NCBI RefSeq assembly: GCF_017591425.1
Contig: NW_024467119.1
Span: 80,468,894 to 80,532,893 of the forward strand
DNA from: Ochotona curzoniae
Lineage: Eukaryota > Chordata > Mammalia > Lagomorpha > Ochotonidae
DNA: 64,000 nucleotides
Reading direction: 5' to 3'
A model generated the notes under the pieces. That model had not been told where the DNA came from. It saw only the letters and a list, made by a program, of their open reading frames with translations, and ran no database searches. This document shows, piece by piece, positions 55,518 to 64,000 of the stretch; within the stretch, counting starts at the first letter, position 1, and the number at the start of each line of letters is the position of its first letter. The translations under genes and the position numbers were made by a program.

Positions 55518-56984
55518 TGGTTACATTTTCCATGAACTTTTTAAAAGTACTCATATATATATATATATATATATATATAAAGGCTTTAAAAGGTTCATAT
55601 TCAGAAATTATATCTTCAGAAAGTAATCAGAGATACACTCAAAGTCAAATGAATAAAGGTGTTTATTATGGTTCTTCATACTTTTAGCAGGAAAAAGAAG
55701 AAATCAAAGATGTAAATGTCCAACAAGGAAACGAACACTATATAACATAACGTCTGTATGTCTAATGTCTTTTTTAGTGGTCCTTAAGCAGATGAGAATC
55801 TCATCATAACCCAACGATGTATGAACGTGGAGATGTCCCCTGATGCTCTAGATTCCAACACTTGAAACAGGAAACAAAAGCTGAACATTTGTACAGAGAA
55901 GCTAAGAGGTCTGAAACCTTGGGACCTCACCCACGTAGGGTCCCTACAGCTTCCTGTGTGGGGATGAATGCCATTCAAGGCCTGACACAATGGTGACGTC
56001 ACAGTCCACTGAGCTGGGAGAAGGCACAACAACATTCAGCTGTCATCCTGTGAGTCAGTGACTGAACCAACAAAGCACAGGGACAAACCAGACATTAGTC
56101 AAGACTGCTTGCTCATCTCCAAGACTCCAGTTTCAGTCCCTTGCACTGAAGAAATGCCAATGTTCTTGGGTAACTCAAGAAGAAAATTTTGCTCTATTTT
56201 TCTTACTTACAAATAACAAAAGATATAGTTTGTAATCAAACCTAGCTAAGTGAATCTAATCACACTAGATAGACATATGAGGACAAGTAGACAGTGATAG
56301 AAAAAATACAGTGGCAAGTGGTTGGTGAAGTCCTGCATCTCTCTAGGTGATAAGATTTTGCATAATTTTTTTATTTAAAAAATTCTTTGGTTTTAAACAG
56401 CAAAGACATCAAATTCACTAGTTTTTACAATAAGAAAAATAGCTATTAAAATGTAGGAAGCGTTTTTTACTCCTACAATGGGGTATATTCTGTTCTTCAC
56501 TACACCTACCTTCTCAACTAAAGGACTAGTGGATACTTGGATTTGTATAGTGTCTGACCCTCGCACCCATCCAGTTGAGAAGATATTTCTGGTTTGAGAA
56601 AGTTTAGAGTTCCCTTTAACTCACACCAAGGAGGCACATACCCAGCATCTCTACTCCTGTCTTTTCCCTCCTTCATAGTCCATGTTTTGCATCTTCAGGG
56701 AGCATACACACACAGTTGGATATAGGGGAATTGCCATTGTTTCAGCAGGAGAACATGAAACCAGGAGGCTGGGTGTGATGATTTTCACAGGTGATGTTTA
56801 AATCACATCCACACATGAGCTTGATCTTCTCTGAGTCCTTGCAGAATCTTTGTGGATGATGGGAAAGACAGATGTGCTTTCCTCTGGACTGTTGGTGTTT
56901 ATTGTGTTGTGGTAGAAGGAGGGATTCCTTTTGTCTGAAACCCTGGCTGATTTCTGGGGCCATTGACAGGATGGCTCCATTAGA
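55518..56984. other. No gene recognised; (TA)n at 55553-55579
   Basis: About 1.5 kb of apparently old sequence with a short TA microsatellite near its start. Frames at 55784-56035 and 56742-56980 have no known domain. Confidence 0.4.
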
Positions 56985-57823
56985 ACCCCTTACAATTCTG
57001 AGATTATTTCTTCTGCTTGCTTCATTCTATTTTGGAGACTCTCCACTGTACTTGTAATTTGCTCTACTATGTTCTTAATTTCTGATATTCCAGTCTTGAT
57101 TTGCTTTACTGCTTCCTTAAATAAAATCTCAGAATTGGCAGATATCTCCTGTCACCAGGGGGAAGCAAACAAAAAGCTGGAAGCAGAGCTGGATCAGGCC
57201 AAAAAAAGTATTCAAGAATTGAAAGACACTATTAAGAGGCCAAATATAAGAGTTATGGAAGTCCCGGAAGGTGCAGAAAGAGAAGCTGGGTTTGCAAATG
57301 TATTTAATGAAATAATCAAGGAAAATTTCCCTAATCTGGAGAAAGAATTGGGAAATAAGATCCAGGAGGGACACAGAACTCCCAACAGGCTTGATCAAAA
57401 GCGATCTTCACCAAGACATATGATTATCAAGCTCTCTTCAATTGAACATAAGGAAAAGATCCTTAAATGTGCACGTGAAAAACATCAATTGACATATAAA
57501 GGAAGGCCAATTAAGATCACAGGAGATCTCTCACAGGAAACTCTACAGGCCAGAAGAGAATGGAGTGACATATTCCAGATTCTAAAAGAAAAAAATTGTC
57601 GGCCTAGGATAACATACCCAGCAAAGCTTTCTTTCATCTTTGAAAATGAAATAAAATTCTTCCAGAGTAAAGAAAAGCTAAAAGAATTAGCCTCTTCCAA
57701 ACCTGCCCTACAAATGATGCTTCAAGATGTTCTCTTGACAGAGAAGAGGAATAGCGCCTACGAAAACCAAAGGTAAACGGGAAGAACATCTCAGTAAAAT
57801 GACAACAGAAGACTAAATCAATG
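56985..57823 (+). mobile_element. L1 ORF1 fragment with 5' inversion
   Basis: 56985-57120 is ORF1 coiled-coil sequence in antisense (CTATTTTGGAGACTCTCCAC is the complement of the GTGGAGAGTCTCCAAAATAG seen at 43015). From 57121 the sense strand continues with ORF1 from the next codons. The AATCTCAGAATTG word occurs at both ends of the inverted piece. This is the signature of twin priming. The right edge stops just past the ORF1 stop, at a CSINE fragment, with no 3' UTR or A-tail, so the 3' part was lost. Confidence 0.8.
57121..57776 (+). pseudogene. L1 ORF1 C-terminal part, still open
   Basis: The frame runs without stops from the inversion point to TAA at 57774 (about 218 codons; the open frame begins upstream at 57069 in inverted sequence). 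It covers the end of the coiled coil (ISELADISCHQGEANKKLEA), the RRM start (NIRVMEVPEGAEREAG), RNP-like FPNLEKELGNKIQEGHRTPN, the IKLSSIEHKEKILKCAREKH block, and the CTD with LSQETLQARREWSDIFQILK. It is the best preserved ORF1 in the window. It lacks the true N-terminus and start codon, so it is not a functional gene. Confidence 0.85.
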
Positions 57824-57931
57824 AACACAGGCACATGAGCAGAAAGCTGGATGGAACACACAGGGTAGTTTGAACTCCAGTCTGGCACTCTGACACAGTA
57901 AGTGTTGTAACATACTGCTCATCAATGCCCG
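57824..57931 (-). mobile_element. CSINE head fragment
   Basis: The complement reads GGCGCGGGCATTGATGAGCA, GTGCCAGACTGGAGTTCAAA, CCATCCAGCTTTCTGCTCAT, which is the tRNA-like head and start of the body. It ends exactly where the L1 ORF1 fragment stops. Confidence 0.65.
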
Positions 57932-59451
57932 CGCCTTCCACATGCTACTTGATAGACCCTCCTATGTTAAATATTTTCATTTCAGGTGTGAATATGAGAA
58001 TAACAATAATAATGCTGATAAAAACTGATGTTTACTTAACAATTTGGAGAGCACAAGACCCTTTCCATGTTCTCAATTTTATCTCCAGCATGTTTAGGCC
58101 ATAACACTTTGAAGAAACGACTGCTCGTCTTTCTCACAGGTCAGAACCGTGGGTTTAGGATGGGCTGGGTTGTGACAGCAGCTGATGCCAGGGCTGCCAT
58201 CTTTCTCAAAGTCAGGGGGCTCCCACGTGAGTGTGTTTAGCCTCAGGCTGGACCCAAAGCAAAAGAGGAGAGTCCTAACCAGCCAACATGGCATAGCCAA
58301 AGCATCCCTACATGCATCCTGCTGATAAGCCTTGTTTACCCCAACACCGCATGTGTACTTTCCAAGTGTCATCATCCCCATTGCACCCAACACCCACTCC
58401 CAATGGCACATTCATAGAGATCTCACTTCAGGCTCCAGATACTCCACAGCGACAGTCAGCCTGGCACACAAAGAGGACATGTTCACAACACTGGGCAGAG
58501 CCCAGATCTCCAATGACTGGTCTCCCAAACATGCCACCAAGACAGCAAAGAACTCCCTTCTGCCCTAATTTCTCTTTTAGGGGGCTGGAATTTGCTGCCT
58601 ACCAAAAAGTACTTTCAGACGAGCTGAAGACTCCACAGAACCAGTAGGGTCTGTTTTCATTTTGCAGCGTCATTCTCTGGGAAGATGAATGATGTCTGAG
58701 AAAATGGAGGATTAAAGCATTTGAAAATTACATGAAAAGCGTAAAATTATGCACTACTTGTGCTTGGGTGTGTGAGGACAAAGTTGGGAGAGGGACTGAC
58801 TTGAATTATCCACAGATTTATTCATTCCCCTTTATGGCGAATGAGTCAACCATATTTAAAGGATGAGCTAAGTTTAAAATGCAATAAATTCTATTATCAT
58901 TTGAATTAACAAAGGTTTCAAAAACACCTCAAATATATATTTAAAGAGTTTTGAAGAGTTTGATTTTAATCAGTCTTTTAAAAATCACTTGCAATATCTG
59001 TTGTGTGAACCTAAAATTTAAATAATTACCTTTAGCAAAATAACACCCCATTTTACACTCCATGTAGAACAAAAGATTTCTACACATTGCAATATGTTGT
59101 CTCCTCTTAGAAACAATCAGGATTTTTTTAACTCCAAGGAAGAAAATTTGAGTTTTTCCCTTATATATAATGGAATTTAATTCAAGAATTTTCACACTAA
59201 ATTCCATGTTTCAATCTGAGTTTTTCTCATTTGGTAGACAAACATTTTTTTCGTGTTGGCAGTTCCCTTATGACTTTACTATCCTCAACCTTCTAAGGAT
59301 TAAAAAAAAAATTACCTAGTCCTTTTCAAGGACCCACAAGGAAGACAAGTACTTTAAATATATATCAAGCCCTAGTCTGCATCAAATGCACCAAAGAATA
59401 GGAATGTCTGTCTAGGGAGACATTGCAAAGATTTTTTTCAAAGCTGATTGC
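57932..59451. other. No recognisable feature
   Basis: About 1.5 kb. Overlapping frames at 58094-58411 (minus) and 58312-58647 (plus) were read and match nothing I recognise. Confidence 0.4.
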
Positions 59452-59526
59452 ATATACATACATACATACATACATACATATGTGTTTGCATATATATATA
59501 TATCTATAGATAGATAGATAGATATG
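59452..59526. repeat. Compound microsatellite (ATAC)n-(TA)n-(GATA)n
   Basis: ATACATACATAC run, then TATATATA, then CTATAGATAGATAGATA, contiguous. Confidence 0.95.
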
Positions 59527-59689
59527 TCATTCTGTGCTTCCCAGAATTCCAAGGTGGCCATAACCTCCCCTTCTGTAAGGGGTTCTTTTTTTTTTTTTTG
59601 TCAGTGAAGAATTTAATATGAGAAAAAACTGTTTTTTTTTTTAAAGGTAAAAGAGCTTTTATTTTTTTTCTCATTTTGTATTTTTAAAA

Positions 59690-60380
59690 TTTTTTTTAAT
59701 TTTTCACATTTTATTATTATTGCTATCATTTTACAATACAATTCCATATTCCCTTATCCCCTCCCCAATTCCCTTCCCCCCCAGTTCCTTTATATCATTA
59801 CTAACATATAGTTCTTCATACTCAATCATATGTTCATCATTGTGAGCATGGACAATGGCAAAGAGTCCAGAATCCTATTGTCAAAATATAATATAAACAG
59901 TTTCACTGTAAGTCCATCTTTGTCTGGAAACAGAGATGCCGACCACACTGCATCCTCACTTCTGGTTGTTAGTCTCCATTACATAACTACTGTACATTCC
60001 CTTAAATGAAAAATCATGATACAAAGTCAACAATAGAAACAAAAATAGAAATTTACAATGCCATGAAGTTAAATGACATGTTACTAGATATAACAGTCTC
60101 CATTACACAACTACTATACCTTCCCTTAAATGAAGAGCCACAAAACAAAATCAACTTCCGGGAAAAAAAAAAAGAAATTACCAACACCAAGAATATAAAC
60201 AACATGCTATTAAATGTATAACGTGTAGCTGAAGAAGTGAAAATCAAGAACCTTCTTGAAGAAAATGATGCCACTGTATGATCTACGAGTCATTGAATGA
60301 TTTGATCATAAGAAAGTGTTTTGAAGAGATGAAACCAACAGAAAACAACAAAACCCATGTGATATAGATTCCGCTGATCT
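59690..60380 (-). mobile_element. Mini-L1, copy 3 (3' end only)
   Basis: Complement of the mini-L1 3' region. The plus strand shows TTATTATTATTGCTATCATT, ATCATATGTTCATCATTGTG, GAGTCCAGAATCCTATTGTC and GCATCCTCACTTCTGG, all paralogous to 12085-12280 and 13820-13900. Beyond these come the ORF2-like TCAAGAACCTTCTTGAAGAA (60244-60263) and the family junction down to the GATCAGC-type word at 60372-60378. It is 5'-truncated just past that junction and has an internal diverged tandem duplication (about 59970-60215). Confidence 0.8.
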
Positions 60381-60384
60381 TTGT

Positions 60385-60516
60385 TGGATGGCTCAAGCAC
60401 CTGAAAACCTGCCATCCACAGGGGAGACCTGGATGTAGCTCCAGGATCCTTGCCTTGTCATGTCCTGGTCTTAGATGTTCTGGACATATGGAGAGTAAAC
60501 CAACAAGTGGAAGATT

Positions 60517-60551
<35 letters not shown>

Positions 60552-60595
60552 TTTTCTCTTTCTCCTTTCAAATACATAAATAATGTATTTAAAAG
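60385..60595 (+). mobile_element. CSINE, 5'-truncated
   Basis: ACCTGCCATCCACAGGGGAGAC...GGAGAGTAAACCAACAAGTG (in two parts), an expanded CT tract (60516-60566) and TTTCAAATACATAAATAATG. The tRNA-like head is missing. Confidence 0.78.
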
Positions 60596-61185
60596 AAGTT
60601 AATGGAAATTGGAACAAAAAAATGTTTATGTTGGTCCCAAAAATTGAAATCCATGCATTATTTTTTAATGGGCACTTCTAATGAATTTGTTGAAGACCCC
60701 TTCTATGTATTAGTCACTCAGAAAATCCCTTAAACATTCTCTACCAGTGAGAGTGGTGTGTAGGGAAAAAGAGGGGCAGAAGGTCATGGCATTGTTGCTT
60801 GCAGGTAGCCCATGCCTCAGTCTGTACTCTGAAGCTGCTATGACCTTGTAGTGTCACTGCCTTTGTGTTCTACGTAGAGATCATTTTCTCAGACAGATGC
60901 ATGTGGCTGCCTTTGCCTGGCCCCCATATGCAAGCCACCCTCTTAGTTGGGTACTCAGGGAAGCACGTCAGAGTACTAAGAGCAATTTTGGTTATAACTC
61001 ATTGAACCAAACTTGGAACCGAACTCATTTGCCGTCTTTCTTATTTTATATTCAGGGCTTTTACATATGTAGCAGGAACTCTGAGCTGTCATTGCTGCCC
61101 AGTGCAGCCACACATGTGCAGGAAACCAATCAGGGGCCAGACCCAGGAATTGAGCCCAGGGACTCCAGTGTGGAACTCAGATTTT
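60596..61185. other. No recognisable feature
   Basis: About 590 bases without a supported call. The 101-codon frame at 60897-61202 ends in the T-run of the next element and shows no domain. Confidence 0.4.
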
Positions 61186-61930
61186 TTTTTTTTAGTTTTT
61201 AAATTTTATTTTTAATATTGTTAACATAGTTGAGAGGAATGCACACCCATGTGGACCTCTGATTAGGATGGGAAAGGTCAGATATGGAGGAAATAGGGTG
61301 AGACAAATGTTTCATGTCTTTTTTTTTTTTTCTGTGTCAATGGAGGTAGAGGGGAAGAGGGCCACTCCCTGCTGTCAAACTACATCAGCATGCTGGGAGG
61401 AGGGACAATCCTTTGATGACATCTTAGTGATGCCAGTGTGGGGAAGAATGTTCTGAGGGTGTTACTTGAATGGTTTTGATAGTTCTGAGAAGTTGTTGGT
61501 TAAGTTGCTTCAGGCTAAAAAAGATCTTTGCAAGATCTATTGATTGACCAAGTCCACTGTAGTGCATCCATAGGACCAGGAACATGCTGCAAAGCTTGCC
61601 CAGAAGAATTGTACAACATGTTCTACTTTCTATCCTCTGAGGAGGCAGTTGACATCTTCTGTTGGCCTAGCTCAGATGGCTGGCATGTCCCCTGTGTGCA
61701 TCTGGGCATGCTGTCTACTGCACAGGTATTGGCGACTGAGGAGGCCCAGTCCTGATATATGCATTCCAAGGCCAGACCATACAACCTGTTATTTTTCCTG
61801 TGGCCAAGATCTGAGTCCAGCAGTCTAATTGTGTGTGTGGGGGGGGGAGGGTGTGTCCCACAAGAAAACTCACCTGGGTGAGGAACTCACATATCTTAAC
61901 TGCTAGGTTGAACACTATTGCTTGCACCTG
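61186..61930 (-). mobile_element. Family B noncoding retrotransposon, copy 4 (5'-truncated)
   Basis: T-run at 61183-61195, then GATTAGGATGGGAAAGGTCA (61261-61280, cf. GATTAAGGTGGGAAAGTCGA at 2700), CTTGAATGGTTTTGATAGTT (61465-61484, cf. 33380-33400), GATCTGAGTCCAGCAGTCTA (61809-61828, cf. 33568-33587). Only the 3' quarter of the family is present. The right edge is approximate and no TSD was established. A GT/G-rich run lies at 61830-61850. Confidence 0.7.
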
Positions 61931-62639
61931 TAGATTTCTTCAGTCTTGGGCTGGAGGAGGCTGAGGTAGGCCTGTGAGGTGGCTGAAAGATGAATCTCCA
62001 AATGTCTGCCTGGTCATCAGGTTCTGCCTCTGAATTTGAGGATTTGCCTGATTTTTTTAACCTCATGTCATTGTATCATTGTAGTTCCTGGTTTGTGACA
62101 GTTTTATAGACTTTGGTGAATTTGGGTGGGATAACATTTTACATAGGCTACCTGGTCAACTCTGCCTTTCTTTGTCCCTGTGGGAAAGACAGTGTGAAAC
62201 TGATTGAGCTGTAGGTGAAAATGGACCATGTCTATCACAGAGATGGTTTCTCACTGCTGAAAAAAGCATGCCCTGCATGAGAGAGAGCATGCCCAAACCC
62301 CAAACCGCCTTTCCTTTCATAAGCAATTTTCAGCCAAAAGGAAAAGCAGTTTTATTTTTTGTGAACCCACAAAAATGTGGTATTTGCCAGTATGGAAATC
62401 ACATTTGCACAACTGTATAAAAGATGTTTCTCTCATTTGGGCAACTGGGGTGTTTTACATGAAATGGCTTTGGGGAAAGGGATGGGAGGGAATGGTCCTT
62501 TATGAAGGAAATGGTTTTTGTCTTACCAGTAGAAGTTGCTCTAAAAAGTAAACTCACACGCACTCCTTGTTCTCTCCATGGCTGCTAGTCCACCACCAAT
62601 TCAAGTTCAAGTAAGACTTCCAAACAAGAATCTGATTTT
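61931..62639. other. No recognisable feature
   Basis: About 700 bases with no supported gene or repeat; some may be further worn family B sequence. Confidence 0.35.
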
Positions 62640-62905
62640 TTTTTAAAAGATTAATTTTTTATTTATTTGAAAGGCTACTTCATTCTGGCCACTACTCCCA
62701 GGGCCTAACCAGAAGCCAGGAGCTTTTCCCAGTTCTCCCATGTAGCTGTAGGGGCCCAAGCACCTAAGCCATCTTCTGTTATTTTCCTGGGTGTATTTAG
62801 TAGGGAATTGTATCAAAAGTGAAGCAGACAAGACTCAAACGGTGCCTATGTGGGATGCTGGCACTTCAGGCAATAGCCTAAAACATTGTGCCACAGTGCT
62901 GGCCC
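62640..62905 (-). mobile_element. CSINE
   Basis: Minus-strand CSINE: TTTTTAAAAGATTAATTTTT and ATTTATTTGAAAGGC (tail side), AGAAGCCAGGAGCTTTTCCC, CAGTTCTCCCATGTAGCTGT, GTGCCTATGTGGGATGCTGG (B-box complement), head complement TTGTGCCACAGTGCTGGCCC. Confidence 0.87.
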
Positions 62906-63616
62906 TATGAATGATTTTTTAGCTCACTGTGGGGACTTGGAGAATCTGCATGAAAGCATGCCACAATAGCCTAGGCACATAGGAGTGCCAGGGGCTCCCT
63001 GGGGCACCTAGGTTGTAGGAAGAACACCATTGTCCTTGTCTCTGGGTTCTTCAGGGTGGCCAGCACCGGATCGACAGGGTTTGGTGAGAATGCTCCCTTT
63101 CTGACATCCCACCCTTCTAGCACCCATGGCTCTATAAAGTGAAAATGTGCAAGAGTCTCACAGCCTCCAGTGTGATTAGGAGGTGATCAGTGGGCTAGAG
63201 GTGGAAGGCCCCCTAAAAACAGATTACTGGAGATGGCTCACTCCCTCTGCCAGATGAGGATGGTGAGAGAACAGCAATCTCTGCTCTAGGAGGTAAGTCC
63301 TCACCAGACCCCCAAATCTACTTTTCCCTGTTCTTGGGCACATGAACTACCAGAACTACACCATTTCCTGGCTGAGCCACCCATTCAGAGGAGACTGAGA
63401 CCACTGATGGAGCAACAGAACAACAAGACTTATTTATCACAGGTCGTGTCACATTTTGAACATACTCAGAGTGTTAGGGGTAGGGGGGCCGACCAGAAAT
63501 GAGAACAATAGCTATCATGGGGTAAAATGGATTGACTGCGTGGTGCTGGGGTTGCAAAAGGGTTCTCAGGACTGTGGAAGGATCAGATCTCAGAGACAGG
63601 CAAGAATGAGACTTTC
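62906..63616. other. No recognisable feature
   Basis: About 700 bases without a supported call. Confidence 0.4.
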
Positions 63617-63911
63617 TTGGGGCAGATTAAGTCTCTATGGTATCAGCATCCCATATGGGTGCCGGTTCATGTCCCAGCTGCTGCACTTCTGACCCAGCTC
63701 CCTGCTTGTGACCTGGAAAAGAATAAAAGGTGGCCCAAAGCCTTGGGATCCTGTACATGTGGGGGGGACCCAGAGGAGACATCTGGCTCCCAGTTTTGTA
63801 CAGGCCTACCTCTGGTTGTCGAGGCCATTTGTGGATTGAGCCAGCATGGACTTACTCTCTCACTTTCCTTCTCTCTCCATCTGTCTTTTGAATAAAAATA
63901 CAAAGAAAATG
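63617..63911 (+). mobile_element. CSINE
   Basis: Plus-strand CSINE: GGGGCAGATTAAGTCTC (worn head), GCATCCCATATGGGTGCCGG (B-box region), CTTGTGACCTGGAAAAG, GCCCAAAGCCTTGGGATCCT, GTGGATTGAGCCAGCATGGA, a CT tract and TCTTTTGAATAAAAATACAA. Frames on both strands here are SINE sequence. Confidence 0.88.
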
Positions 63912-64000
63912 GCTATGAGAAAGGAGCCTACTCCCTTACAGCCAGAAGGACAGATGTCGGGAGGAAATGACCCTGGGAAATGTGCCTGATGTGCATTTTC

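Noticed and set aside
58094..58647. 105- and 111-codon frames on opposite strands
   Set aside because: No domain, signal peptide or similarity that I can recognise; the two overlap, and no splice or polyadenylation context supports either.

Overview
The window looks like non-genic nuclear DNA from a mammal, most likely a lagomorph and probably a pika (Ochotona). The main evidence is at least 22 tRNA-derived C-type SINEs (CSINEs). The youngest copies have the pika-like 3' end (CTCTCTGTATATC followed by an AATAAAAATAAAT-type tail) rather than the usual rabbit form. The species call rests on remembered consensus sequences and was not searched. I found no convincing cellular protein-coding gene, rRNA, functional tRNA or CRISPR array. 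The long open frames all fall in transposable elements, in their reverse complements or in low-complexity DNA.

Layout. 1-12056: scattered CSINEs on both strands, a target-site-flanked copy of a noncoding element here called family B (2664-4345), L2-like remnants, one MaLR-type LTR (10148-10515) and an old antisense L1 (11437-12056). 12057-17649: a nest in which an L1-derived element lacking ORF2 (mini-L1, minus strand) is split by a 1.5-kb element (family A, 12290-13804); it contains a 0.55-kb TA expansion, and a second family A copy lies at 16081-17635. 20450-25380: a degenerate, near-complete L1 (ORF1 and ORF2, plus strand). 26730-29473: an old antisense L1 broken up by a sense L1 piece and two CSINEs. 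33016-36950: a solo retroviral-type LTR split by a 3.4-kb family B copy. 41614-44466: a full-length mini-L1 with target-site duplications (TSDs). 46360-46800: an MLT1-like LTR. 50700-52105: an old L1 3' half. 53011-55506: a third family B copy with a CpG-rich 5' end. 56985-57823: an L1 ORF1 fragment with a 5' inversion. 59690-60380: the 3' end of a third mini-L1. 61186-61930: a 5'-truncated family B copy.

How the pieces relate. Three unrelated loci share the same mini-L1 architecture: ORF1, about 50 codons of ORF2, a short piece that reads as ORF2 in antisense, and a common 3' end. This argues for a propagating ORF2-less L1 family, comparable to HAL1, rather than separate decay events. Families A and B have different bodies and 3' ends but share a 5' module, and A and B copies carry TSDs. 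Both look like noncoding retrotransposons moved by the L1 machinery. These elements are the best candidates for something under-described here. All divergence statements are by eye.
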